Positions 20,201 to 28,993 of a stretch of DNA of 34,881 bases are shown here, piece by piece (the first letter of the stretch is position 1; the number at the start of each line of letters is the position of its first letter). Below the pieces are notes generated by a model that was not told where the DNA came from, did no database searches, and saw nothing but the letters and a program-made list of their open reading frames with translations. The position numbers were made by a program, and so were the translations under genes. The stretch covers positions 1-34,881 of the forward strand of contig JABYQR010000435.1 of assembly GCA_022592445.1 (NCBI GenBank), given 5' to 3'. The stretch comes from Cytidiella melzeri. Lineage: Eukaryota > Basidiomycota > Agaricomycetes > Polyporales > Irpicaceae.

Positions 20201-20930
20201 GGTTGTGATCGGATGTGGGTATTTGCGCTGCGCACAACAAAAGTCGCATCTGGACAGAGCCTGGCAGTTTGCATGCACGCATATAAGCGGCAGCTCCTAT
20301 AAAGGATACTGGTGGGACAGCTGAAGCATGAGGTGCGGGAGTGTCCGAGTCGGGCTCATCGGAGCTATCGGCGTCGGAGGGACTCCTAGTCGGAGATTCT
20401 TCAGAGTTCTGGAAGGTAATACGGCCCTTAGCCCAGTCAACCAACGGGTTGTAGCGGGAGAGCCAGTCGTATCCTAGAACGATAGAAGCAGATTTGTCAA
20501 GATTTGTGATGTAGAACGGAATCGTACAGGTTTTTCCGGACGGAAAGAGGATCGGGAGTGTTATCATGAATTGAATCAAAGACCGTGAAAGTCCATCGAA
20601 CAATCGGAGCGGAATCGGCGGAATGGATCGGATCGGAAAAGCAAACTTCTGCGCGGTGGAAATGTCCATAAAACAATGTGAAGAACCGCTGTCTACTAGA
20701 GCATGAAGAGGCATAAGTGGGAAATCGGGACAGGATACAGAAATATATAAAGCATCGGAGGAAAGACTGGACGCGTTGAGAAATACCTCCATAGGTGCAC
20801 GAGCGGGATCAGCGCAGCCCTCGACTTGTGCGGAGGACTGAGGGCTGCTCAGACTTTTCCCGACCCGGAGTCGGCGGTAGCGGTCGACGATGCGAGTTGG
20901 GCCGCTCGGGCCTTTCCTGCACGGCGACAC
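17206..20930 (-). pseudogene. pol: E3 Pol polyprotein, one frameshift
   Basis: The first open part runs 20930 to about 19295: protease ([13 protein letters not shown]) and reverse transcriptase ([47 protein letters not shown]). About 19290-19298 the reading shifts frame, as by two extra bases or one lost base. From there to 17206 the second part is open: RNase H ([23 protein letters not shown]), the integrase zinc region (HDHLLSGHYG..CKSCTTCKR), D, D and E (MDFIEQLP, SDRGTEFVSRF, DGQTERTNQT), and a C-terminal chromodomain-like segment (EVLDSKLDR .. YLVRWSGYE .. W). NALAAFQ in place of the usual NAPA is a small departure. Confidence 0.9.
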
Positions 20931-22189
20931 TCGCTTGCGCGATGTCCGGGTAGGCCGCAGAACAAACAGAGGTTGTTTGCGATGCGGCGAGCTCGTTCGT
21001 TAACCGAGAGCTTACCGTCGCTGCCTAGGAGGTTAGCGATCGGGTTCGGCTTCGGCGTTGCGGTGGAGATTGAGGTGGATACGGTAGTGGTAGCGGGGGG
21101 ACGAGGGTTCCGATTATGCTGCCTAGAACCTGAAGCAACGGGGGCAGCAGTAGTAGTAGTGGTAGTAGTCGAGGTAGAGGTCGACTTAGCGGGTTTCGGT
21201 TCCCGATCGGTCTTTTTCCTTTCACCCTGACGTTCCCAGTATCGTTGATCCCATTTCAGAGCCATCTGCTGAAGGCTCGAGAGGGATTTCGGCTTGCCGT
21301 TCGTCGTGATGTTATCTTGCAGACGTTCAGGGAGACCGTCGTAGTATCGGAATCGGAGGGCGCGGTCGTCCCAGCCCGTTCGGACAGCGTAGCGAGTGAA
21401 CCAAAGGTTATACCAGAATAGTTTTTTGTCGGACGGCATCTGGAGGTTGGAGAGCTTTCGCTCGGCTTCGCCGACATCGTCCGCAGGTCCGAAGTGAGTG
21501 CGGATCTCGGCGACGAAGGCAGTCCAGTTCTTGAGCCAGTCATACTCCGAGAACTTAGTCCCTAACGTCTCGGCTACCTCGTTTGCCGAGTCCTCGGAGT
21601 CGGCGTACGGGGAGTGGGCGCGAGAAATTGATTGGCCAAAACGGGTGTCCTCCCATTGCTGGTACTGGAGGAACTTCAATTCAAACCACTCGAGAGCGGC
21701 GTCGGTCAAATAGGAGAAGGCGAACATGACCTTCTTCTGACCAGTGTTGAACTTGGAGGGGCTCGAGCGGAAGTAGACTTCGCACTGAGTGAGGAAGTTT
21801 CGGAGTTTGGCGGGATCGGAGCCGTCGAAGGAATCGGGGACGCGGAATTTGGCAGAGGTTCCCGACAAGTTATTCCTCAGGGCTCTGGTGATAGCCACTG
21901 TTAGTTGTTCAATCGGGTTCCCGCCATCCTCGGCGTCATTATTGTCATCTTCACCATCACCATCGCCATCGTCACCTCCTCCACCTCCACCTTCACCATC
22001 GGGATCGGGGTTGGGGTCCTTTCCCTTCCCCTTGCTCTTGGATCCTTCGGGGCGTCTGGCGGCAGGGGCAGGAGATGAGTTTCTAGACATAATTGCGGCT
22101 TGGCGAGCGGCGGGTGATAGTGCAGATGCTGATTCGGTTACTACTGCTGTGGTGCGGGTTTCGGATCTGGTCTGTATGCGAGTTGCCAT
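20849..22189 (-). CDS. gag: E3 Gag
   Basis: This is an intact 446-residue capsid/nucleocapsid protein. It starts at ATG 22189, about 40 bases after the 5' LTR. The N-terminus is low-complexity (glycine/aspartate run near residues 60-90). The central region is gag-like ([59 protein letters not shown]), followed by a basic, threonine-rich linker and one CCHC zinc knuckle ([14 protein letters not shown]) near residue 410. It ends at the -1 slippery site. Confidence 0.92.
   Translation of the reverse strand: MATRIQTRSETRTTAVVTESASALSPAARQAAIMSRNSSPAPAARRPEGSKSKGKGKDPNPDPDGEGGGGGGDDGDGDGEDDNNDAEDGGNPIEQLTVAITRALRNNLSGTSAKFRVPDSFDGSDPAKLRNFLTQCEVYFRSSPSKFNTGQKKVMFAFSYLTDAALEWFELKFLQYQQWEDTRFGQSISRAHSPYADSEDSANEVAETLGTKFSEYDWLKNWTAFVAEIRTHFGPADDVGEAERKLSNLQMPSDKKLFWYNLWFTRYAVRTGWDDRALRFRYYDGLPERLQDNITTNGKPKSLSSLQQMALKWDQRYWERQGERKKTDREPKPAKSTSTSTTTTTTTAAPVASGSRQHNRNPRPPATTTVSTSISTATPKPNPIANLLGSDGKLSVNERARRIANNLCLFCGLPGHRASECRRAGKARAAQLASSTATADSGSGKV
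20855..20861 (-). promoter_or_regulatory. Predicted -1 ribosomal frameshift site of E3
   Basis: On the minus strand the gag codons TCG GGA AAA GTC TGA contain the canonical heptamer GGGAAAA one codon before the stop (20849-20851). Slipping back one base continues as AGT CTG AGC, exactly the open pol frame, which overlaps the gag end by about 80 bases. Confidence 0.75.
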
Positions 22190-22215
22190 AAACTGGTGAG
22201 AGGAATACGAGATGG

Positions 22216-22227
22216 AAGTTCGAATAT
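22216..22227 (-). promoter_or_regulatory. Predicted self-primer-binding site of E3
   Basis: Two bases after the 5' LTR (minus) the sequence ATATTCGAACTT is perfectly complementary over 12 bases to 22541-22552 in the same LTR, about 35 bases downstream of its TATA box, that is, close to the predicted 5' end of the RNA. There is no TGG-type tRNA primer site. This is the layout of Tf1-type self-priming. Confidence 0.6.
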
Positions 22228-22229
22228 AC

Positions 22230-22731
22230 TGTTAAGAACTGTTACGGGATCGGCGTTGTCGCAAAGTCCGAAGCTGCTAATCGGGTCGGCGATCGGAGTA
22301 GGCGACCGGGGGAGCTGTAAGAGTCAATCGGCTTCAACTAAGTAAGTTGCGCCTCTCGTGAATCCTCGGTGACTCGGATTTGGACTTAGCAAGATCAAGG
22401 GTTCGGCCTCGGAGACTCGGGGTCGGCGAAGACGAAGTCGGAGGAAGAGTTTCAGAACAGAAGTCGGGCAACGACGAGTAAGACGACTTCAGCAAGCGAA
22501 GTCGAATGAAGAGGTAGGAATAGGAAGGGGATCTTATTCGATATTCGAACTTAAACTTCTACTGTACAATTGAGTCTGGTTATATAGTACTAGAAGTTGT
22601 AAGTCCGATAAGGCATGCGTGTATGGTCCGAGACAAGAGAGGATTAGATCAGGCGAATAATCGGAGTCGGAGGAAATACGGAGAAAAAGTACAAAGGGAT
22701 ATCTACAACTGATGAAACCGGTGATAGCGAG
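22230..22731 (-). repeat. E3 5' LTR, U3-truncated
   Basis: It matches 15185-15686 over 502 bases with about four substitutions. It lacks the U3 start seen at 15687-15809. Instead, 22732-22779 is unrelated sequence leading into the stop of the E2 leader ORF. It contains the TATA box (CTATATAACC, minus) near 22585. Confidence 0.85.
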
Positions 22732-22779
22732 GGACCAAATGCTACTATTGGGACTTTGGGAAGCCACACTGTATTCTAC

Positions 22780-23538
22780 TCAGAACGAGATGAAGTACTC
22801 GTCTGCCCAAACTTTGTCTAACGCTTTGAACACCTGCTCGTAGTTCCTCCTTAGACCCGTGAAGCTGACTTTCCCAATTGCCTTCAATCCCCAATCCAGC
22901 AGCTGCCACTCACGATGAGTAATGACAGGGGCTCGGGTTGGTAGTTCCTCTAGAAGCTTTTCTAGCTTCTGTTTCTCCTGTTCAAACTGACGCTTCGTAT
23001 CTTTGTGAAGCTGGTGGTATTTGTCGATGGTGGGGAGGATCGACAGACGTTGGAGGGTGGCGGTGAGCTTGGGAGTGAAGATACCGCGAAGGTCTTCAAC
23101 AGTATGCTTGCGGAAGTCGATGAGAGTCGGCTTAGCTGCTATAAGGGCTGCACCAGGGTTGGTGGCTGGCCGGGCTGGGAAGCGTTCTGCTAATGAAGGC
23201 TTCTTAGGGAGACTTGCTAATGCCTCAGCTCGTTCGCGTGCGGTGCGGGCGGCAAACTCTTTGGATTCGGCGCGGAGTTTTTCAAACTCCTCTACTGTGG
23301 GGAATCTGTGTGTGAGGGCAGAACCCTTGGGTTTACGACGACCGACGTAGGAGGCAATAGCCTTGAGTTCCTTCTCCGTGTACTTGTGACTCTTGCCACG
23401 TGCGTGCTCTGCGTCAAGTTGATCAAACACGGCCTGAGGTAGGGCACGGTGGATCTGGACTTCTCGACGCGCTTGATTCAGATCCTTATGCAAAGGATCT
23501 GGGCGAGCAGTGAAACGGGAGTGGGATTCTTTCGGCAC
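22780..23538 (-). CDS. E2 pre-gag ORF of unknown function
   Basis: This open frame of about 252 codons lies between the E2 5' LTR and the E3 insertion. I do not recognise a family. The protein is basic, helical and charged, with a likely coiled coil in the C-terminal half (KDTKRQFEQEKQKLEKLLEE) and a last segment rich in aromatic residues. There is no ATG in frame: the first usable codon is GTG at 23538, just after TTCTTAG, which could be a splice acceptor for a donor GTAAGC near 23607. It could be the N-terminal part of an extended Gag, a captured gene piece, or a novel accessory protein. The E3 insertion and a deletion prevent me seeing how it joined gag. Confidence 0.55.
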   Translation of the reverse strand: MPKESHSRFTARPDPLHKDLNQARREVQIHRALPQAVFDQLDAEHARGKSHKYTEKELKAIASYVGRRKPKGSALTHRFPTVEEFEKLRAESKEFAARTARERAEALASLPKKPSLAERFPARPATNPGAALIAAKPTLIDFRKHTVEDLRGIFTPKLTATLQRLSILPTIDKYHQLHKDTKRQFEQEKQKLEKLLEELPTRAPVITHREWQLLDWGLKAIGKVSFTGLRRNYEQVFKALDKVWADEYFISF

Positions 23539-23711
23539 TAAGAATCAACCACGGAAAGTGAACGAGTCAGCGATCAAGCACGTCAAGACGGACGGCGATG
23601 GCTTACTCTCAAACGTAGGGGGGAATAAACTTTTTTAAAACTGGGGGGACAGGAGAACTTGATCCAAGCTAAGAGCAGTTGTGCCGGTAGCTGTGTGGTA
23701 TGTTGACCTAA
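23539..23711 (-). promoter_or_regulatory. E2 leader with predicted self-primer site
   Basis: The first bases after the 5' LTR (minus) are TTAGGTCAACATACC. AGGTCAA (23703-23709) is complementary to TTGACCT in the LTR, which lies about 38 bases after the start of the TATA box (minus). As in E3, the complementarity begins two bases after the LTR and there is no TGG. The match is 7 bases plus two more across mismatches, so it is weaker than in E3. Confidence 0.4.
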
Positions 23712-24450
23712 TGTCGCGGAGTGACTGCTGCTATGCTGACAACCCTAAAAAGGGAGTGAAGTAGAGAGGAAGGGGGTGGATCTCCAACGACGACAACGAG
23801 GTCAAAGTCGATGATAAGCAGGCAAGCAGGCACTGAGGCCGGATACTGGCAGTGCAAATGACAAAGTTAATATCATTTTTATACTAGGTTACATTGAGTA
23901 ACTCACCTGGCAGTGCAAATGACGAAGAGGTCAAGATGCAGAACCAGGGAGGGTAAGGGGTACTATATATACTGTGTCTGGATGGTCTGTGCACCAGTTC
24001 CCACACTAGGGACTGGAGTAACTGTGGGACTGGAGTAACAATAGAACAATAATGAACCCGGGTAACTGTCAAGAACCGGAGTAACTGTCAAGGACCTGAG
24101 TAACTGTCAAGGACCAGGGTACGTAGAACAATAGAGCTAGAACAATACAACAATAGAACAATAGGATAAGAACAATAGAACAATAAGACCTGGGGGAATC
24201 CCTGGGGAATCCCCATCAATGGAAGAGGAACAATAGAACAATAGCCTAGGTTGATCTGGAACCGCTCCAGACTGAGTCTAGGGTTTGGGTCTGGACTATT
24301 GATAAATAAGGCAGGATGTCACGTGACCCAGGTTAGGGTTAGGTCCGGTAACACTCCTAGCCGGAAAATAAGCGCTCTAGATAGGCGCCTAAGGCTATAA
24401 ACTTGTGAAAATATTGGAAAAATCCGGTCTCTGTTGGACTATCCATGTCA
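23712..24450 (-). repeat. E2 5' LTR (739 bp)
   Basis: It is the same length as 10383-11121 and differs at five positions by eye, all transitions. It carries the same TATA box, GAGTAACTGTCAAGGAC repeats and AACAATAG cluster. AGAGC follows at 24451-24455. Confidence 0.95.
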
Positions 24451-24708
24451 AGAGCAGTTATCAAGCGAGTCTGCGACGGAGGCGACGGACGACGCTGGCG
24501 AGGGTGATTTAGGAGTTGATCTCTCAGGGGAGACCGTAGGCGCTGCTGAGGGTTCTGGCGGCGGCGTGGGCGCGGGGATGATGGGGTAACGGCATAGAAC
24601 CTCGCGCGGGCGCGGGCGGTAAGGGCAGCAACTGTCGGGTAGGTGGGGAACGGTGGGACAGTAGCGGCAGACTCGAGGCGGGTTGTTGTTGGTAGACGCA
24701 GCTGACAT
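24451..24708 (-). pseudogene. LTR-encoded cysteine-rich ORF, left copy, N-terminal half
   Basis: The ATG is at 24708. 86 codons match the start of the intact ORF at 32916 (MSAAST, PPRVCRYCPTVPHLPD, CCPYRPRPREVL, TPPPEPSAAPTVSP). The ORF then breaks at the E2 insertion and resumes at 10377. The two halves total 528 nt including the stop, exactly the length of the intact copy. Confidence 0.75.
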
Positions 24709-25442
24709 AAACGGGAAAGAAGTTGCAGTGAGACAACGCAGAAGAAGCTACGGCTATGGGCGCGAAGAGACTCCCTTGACACAAACGCAAAGCGTAAAGT
24801 GAACTCTGGAAACTGGGGTGTGGATTGATTGATTTGTCTACGCCGTACAAACAACACCTTTTTATATACCCTAAAGACCCTCTCCTAAACCTTTCCTTTT
24901 ATGTCCTAAACCCAAACGCGAGAGCGAGGAAACAGGGTGGTAGAATACTTCCGTCTGCAGAGGCAAAATGTCCAGCGAGTCGACGCCCGGCGAGACACAG
25001 CGTTGGTCGACGCGGAGTAGCGACGCGCGCCCTTGCGCTGAAGAGGCGCCAACTGTTGCGAGCAGGTGGTGAGGCGCCGTCCAGGAGTTGCGCAGCGTGG
25101 CGTGATAGGAGTCTTCCTGAAACGGGGTTTGCGCGTCAAGCTTCTTCTACCGTTGGTCCGACCCGCGTCCGAAACTCTTGGTGGCTGGCCGGCCCATGCT
25201 CCGATGCAAAAGGGGCGTGTCTGTGAGTCAGAGTTCAGTGCGATTCCTCGGCCTCGGATGTTTCCGGCGCGTTGCTCCTTGTCAAGTCCTCAGATCCTCG
25301 GCGAACTTCTTGTGACCTCGGTGAACTCCTCGTGCCCGTGACGCTGGGAAAGTGGAGGGACTTGCCGCTCAAGATGACGTGGGCCGCGCAAATGGCGGGC
25401 TGCTGCCGGGTCTCCGCGCCTAGCCGATTTCCGGGCATATCA
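24451..25442 (-). repeat. D-family solo LTR, part 1 (5' portion)
   Basis: In element sense it starts TGATATGCCCGG at 25442 and runs to the E2 insertion at 24456, with AGAGC at 24451-24455 being the duplicated target. It aligns with 32183-33175. A TATA box (GGTATATAAAAAGG, minus) lies near 24860. CCGG at 25443-25446 is the outer target duplication. Confidence 0.9.
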
Positions 25443-25446
25443 CCGG

Positions 25447-25609
25447 TAGCATGGACAATCCCGATGAGAAATGGGTTTGATCTTTGTTTGAAGCAACGTG
25501 CACATGATAGGTAAGCTTCGCAGTGCCATCGTCGCTTCGGCCTACCTCACTAAATCTGCTAGCCTCCGCGCAGGTACCACAGACTTGCTCACTCTGTAAC
25601 GATTGCAGT
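25447..25609. other. Old target DNA right of the D solo LTR
   Basis: This continues 9360-9522 once the D LTR is removed. I see no confident gene. Short open frames exist on both strands but none resembles a known family. Confidence 0.4.
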
Positions 25610-26135
25610 GTTGTTGAGGTTGTCGTCGCCGTCTGGTGGCCGTAATGTCATTTCCGTCGTCGTACAGACTCAACGCAGCGAATAAGTTCACTTGCAAGAG
25701 GATGGTGGTCGTCTGAGGTGCACGGCCGACTTGTAAACGTGTCCAAAGTGCCCAGTCCCGTTTGGGCACCCAAAACCGCAGGCCGACGCGCGCCGTGTTC
25801 GTTCTCGCACATGCTGTAGCTGTAGTTATGAGAATGGTGGCTGTAATGTCGTTTCTGTCGTTGTACAGACTCAATGCAGTGAATAAGGTCACTTGCGAGA
25901 GGATGAGAATGGTGGCCGTGCGGTGGTCATGCTTGTTCGTGATTATTGCATGCAGCCAAAGTTTAGTTTTGGGCGCCCAAACGGGACTGGGCGCTTTGGA
26001 CATGTTGACAAGTCGGCCGCACACCTCAGACAATCACCATCCTCTTCCAAGTGAATTTATTTGCTGCGTTGAGTCTGTACGACGATGGAAACAACATTAC
26101 GGCCACCAGACGGCGATGACAACCTCAACAACAAC
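25610..26135. repeat. Long foldback hairpin (arms about 165 bp)
   Basis: 25610-25775 and 25965-26135 are imperfect inverted repeats: GTTGTTGAGGTTGTC, TCTGGTGGCCGTAATG, CGTACAGACTCAACGCAG and CCCAGTCCCGTTTGGGC occur in the left arm and, reverse complemented, in the right. A third, partial direct copy lies in the loop (about 25840-25915, GGTGGCTGTAATGTCG..). It could be a MITE or foldback transposon, or a remnant of local inverted duplication. It sits near the axis of the larger A'/A inverted pair. Confidence 0.85.
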
Positions 26136-26157
26136 TAACATCTCTGCTACTCACTAC

Positions 26158-26389
26158 CCACCACTCACTGCTTGACTCACTTCGCAACAACCACCACTCT
26201 GCAACCACGACCTCGACTCTGGCAAACACATCATAAATCCACACACCGCACTACCGTCTTTGGTTTCTAAAGTCCAAATCTCACCCGACACCCGTTTTCC
26301 CCCTTCCTTTCTCTAATCACTCATCTTCTTCCCTCTCCTCCTCATCTAACAGTGCCAACGCCCCTGAGCCCATCACCTGCTAGGACTGA
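26158..26389 (+). repeat. Repeat A (permease upstream region; inverted copy at 9128-9359)
   Basis: This holds a long pyrimidine-rich stretch (CCCGTTTTCCCCCTTCC.., CTTCTTCCCTCTCCTCC), typical of fungal promoters and 5' leaders, and ends CTAGGACTGA at 26389. The first permease exon I can support starts at 26461. Confidence 0.8.
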
Positions 26390-26460
26390 GAGCTCGCAAC
26401 TAGACCCCAGGAGAGCTACTAGGGCCTTTCAAGTGAGTATATGCGTCGCTTATGTCCTAG

Positions 26461-28642
26461 TATTACATTGCTGACTCAAAACAACACTCTCTCCGCCCCG
26501 ACGTCTACGTCGCCAAAGCGGACGACTGTTACCACTTCGATGCCCACGAGCTCAACCGCGTCCAGAGAAAGCTGAAGCAGAGGCATGTCCAGATGATTGC
26601 CGTGCGTAGTGCTTCCCTTGTCCTTCCTCGTCCTACATATTCACCCAAATAGACAAAAATTAGGTCACAGGCACAATTGGGACAGGTCTCTTCCTTGGTT
26701 CTGGTTCCGCCTTGTCTGGCGCGGGTCCTCTCGGAGCCCTCATTGCCTACGCTGTAGTCGGCTCCGTTGCCTACTCCGCCCTTTGCGCCATTGGCGAAAT
26801 GACCTCTCACGCCCCCATATCCAGCACCTTTCCTCATTTTGCTGCCCGTTGGGTAGACCCTGCCCTTGGTTTTGCGCTCAGGTGAGCATTTTTTCCGTGA
26901 TAAGCACTTCCAAGATACCCAAATATGGTCTAGATGGAATTATTGGTATTCGAACGTCATCTCTACCCCGGTTGAAATCACCGCTGCCACTATTTTGATC
27001 TCATTCTGGGATTCAGACATAGGTTGTTTCTTTCACCATCTCTAAATCTGCTTCACTCGTCGTTAAACTTCACGAATCCTGTCACGGAGACAAAGCTCGA
27101 CGCAACTAAAAGGGACACAATGTGGAAGACGACAAAGAGGTGGTGGCAGGCTTGAAGCACAATGCTCTCACCAGCTATCAAACTTTATGCAAGTTGCTAG
27201 CCCAGTAAAGACCAAGTTAGTATTGATACTACTCGCTATGTAGTACAAGAGGGGTGTTGCTTACCTAGCCCAGTAAAGACCAAGAGGTCGAGATGGGGGC
27301 TAGGAGCGTACATGTAGCTGCTTATATAGACTTCAGGGACCTGCGCACAGACCATGTTAAGGGCAGGCTTTGCAAGAAGCTGTGTGAACGAAGAACAAAA
27401 GAACTACCTAAAGGAGAACAATAGCTATTGTCTAGACTTTGCCAAGAACTCTACTCGTGAGAGAATCTATCTAAAAGGAGACCAACTATTGTATTCCATT
27501 CCCACACCAGGAGAACATCCTTCCATAAAGAGAACAATAGGGAAAGAACAATAAGGAGCCCATATGAGCGGTATCTATGACGTAAAACCCTAGCTATGGG
27601 CTGAGCCATGTGCTTGTAGCCATGTGGTCTTACTTAAGCTAAGTCACATGCAGGGTGACGTAGTAGCAAGTAATGTGACCGTGTGGAGCATCTAAGCCAC
27701 GTGATACGGGCGCTTCATAGACGTGAAAAGGGAGTTTGTGCAGAGAAGGTTGCAACTAAGCTGCAGCCCGGAGTTTTACAGATAAAAACAAGAGGTAAAT
27801 TGCGAAAATTAAGGGCTAGTCAGGCCATCCATGACAAATCCCACAGTTGAAACATCAAGCAGCGTACACCGCAGTGATTTGCGTTCTTGTCAGCTTGATC
27901 AACATCTTTGGTGTTCAATGGTTCGGAGAGTCTGAGTTCTTCTTCTCCATCATCAAGCGTTTGTTGTATTTTTACCTTTCTTTCCACCTTGTTTGTTCTC
28001 ATCGCCCATCGCAGTCCTTCTCATTACTGGCCTCATCATTGACCTTGGCGGAGGACCTGACCACAACCACTGCGGGTTCCGCTACTGGAAGAACCCCGGC
28101 GCCGTTGCTGGCGCAGGTCTCGAGCCCAATCACATTGTTGTCAATCGTTTCCTTGGCATCCTCACCGTTTTTGTTCAGGCTGGTTTCTCCTTCCAGGGCA
28201 TGGAGCTTGCCGCCATGTACGTGTTAGCTATCTTCCATGTATATGTGTGTTTTCAGCGACTCACCTTGCTGACACAGCGCTGCCTCTGAAGCAGAGAGCC
28301 CCCGACGCAACATCGCCAAGGCCATTTGCCGCGTCTTCTGGCGTATCGTTATCTTCTACGTAAGCCCTCTCCCTTCCCTACCCTCGTACTCACCCCCCCA
28401 CGGGCAGATCCTCGGCATTCTCATCACCGGCATGCTTGTCCCCTACAACGACCCCGCTCTACTCAACGGCTCTGGCACCGCTACAGAACCACCGTATGTC
28501 ATCGCCATGCAACGTACCGGTAACAAAGTCCTCTCACACATTGTCAACGCCTGCATCTTCACCTCTGCATTCTCTGCTGGCAACTCTTTCCTGTTCGCCG
28601 CATCCTGTGTTCTTTTTGGTTTGGGTCTCAAAGGCCATGCAG
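26461..28642 (+). pseudogene. Amino-acid permease (APC/YAT family), 3'-truncated, with solo LTR in an intron
   Basis: Plasma-membrane amino-acid importer. Exons I can support: 26461-26601 (.. HELNRVQRKLKQRHVQMIA), 26664-26881 (GTIGTGLFLGSGSALSGAGPLG, GEM), 26934-27022 (NYWYSNVISTPVEITAA), 27847 to about 27958 (INIFGVQWFGESEFFFSIIK), 28015-28216 (GLIIDLGGGPDHNHCGFRYW, GFSFQGMELAA), 28278-28359 (SEAESPRRNIAKAI), and from 28408 (GILITGMLVPYNDPALL, FTSAFSAGNSFLFAA, FGLGLKGHA). Introns are 50-65 nt, except the third, which holds a 757-bp LTR. Splice phase at the LTR intron does not join cleanly. A 5' exon may exist before 26415. Sequence similarity stops about 28642, so roughly the last third (final membrane segments) is missing. 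Confidence 0.9.
27080..27836 (-). repeat. S-family solo LTR in permease intron (757 bp)
   Basis: In element sense it starts TGTCATGGATGG at 27836 and ends CTCCGTGACA at 27080. AATCC flanks both sides (27075-27079, 27837-27841). It is the same length as the copy at 29111-29867. It contains AACAATAG-type motifs and a TATA-like CTATATAAGC (minus), and carries no internal genes. Removing it restores an intron of about 67 nt ending CCCACAG. Confidence 0.92.
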
Positions 28643-28769
28643 CTATATCTACATACGTACCCCTTACAGAAACTGTTGCCAATAATTATACATATATATG
28701 TACGTAGCTATAGCAGATGATATTATATATTATGGCGCCGGCACCGTGAAAGCGGTGAAATTCACCTGC

Positions 28770-28993
28770 TGAACTCAGCATGTTGTTGAAAATACCCCTT
28801 GTTGCGCAAATTTCACGCTCCGAGTTGCACGAGGTCATCTTAACACCCGCCCCGCGATATTCGCTCCATATCAACTTTTGCCGACATTCAACTCCTTATC
28901 ATGCGAATCCACTTCCCTAACACGTTTGACCGGCAACATTCAGGGGCTATTGGCTCTGCAGTGCGAGTTACACTTTGTGGTGCATGAGGACAG
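28770..28993 (+). repeat. Repeat B (inverted, diverged copy at 8901-9127)
   Basis: It starts GAACTCAGCATGTTG and ends GTGCATGAGGACAG. It lies about 130 bases past the permease break. No coding content is recognised. Confidence 0.8.

Larger units (their letters stand above)
15185..22731 (-). mobile_element. E3: Ty3/gypsy element nested in E2, with an antisense gene
   Basis: 502 bases at 15185-15686 and 22230-22731 match with about four differences and are the shared part of the LTRs. In element sense (minus) the order is 5' LTR, self-primer site, gag, pol, a gene on the opposite strand, polypurine tract, 3' LTR. The 5' LTR lacks the first 120 or so bases of U3 that the 3' LTR has, and no target duplication is evident, so the right-hand junction was rearranged after insertion. 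The whole element is strikingly rich in TCGGA. Pol carries one frameshift. Confidence 0.9.
10383..24450 (-). mobile_element. E2: complete Ty3/gypsy chromovirus lacking reverse transcriptase
   Basis: Two 739-bp LTRs in the same orientation (10383-11121 and 23712-24450) bound the element. AGAGC flanks it on both sides (10378-10382, 24451-24455). The element sense is minus: 5' LTR, leader, an unidentified ORF, gag, pol, polypurine tract, 3' LTR. E3 sits between the unidentified ORF and gag. By eye the LTRs differ at five positions, all transitions, so E2 is young. Its pol has an in-frame deletion of the reverse transcriptase, so it cannot be autonomous. Confidence 0.95.

Noticed and set aside
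22782..22786. AGAAC as the E3 target duplication, paired with 15190-15194
   Set aside because: The self-primer position and the 10 bases shared by both LTR copies (TGTTAAGAAC) place 15190-15194 inside the LTR, so the match is probably chance.
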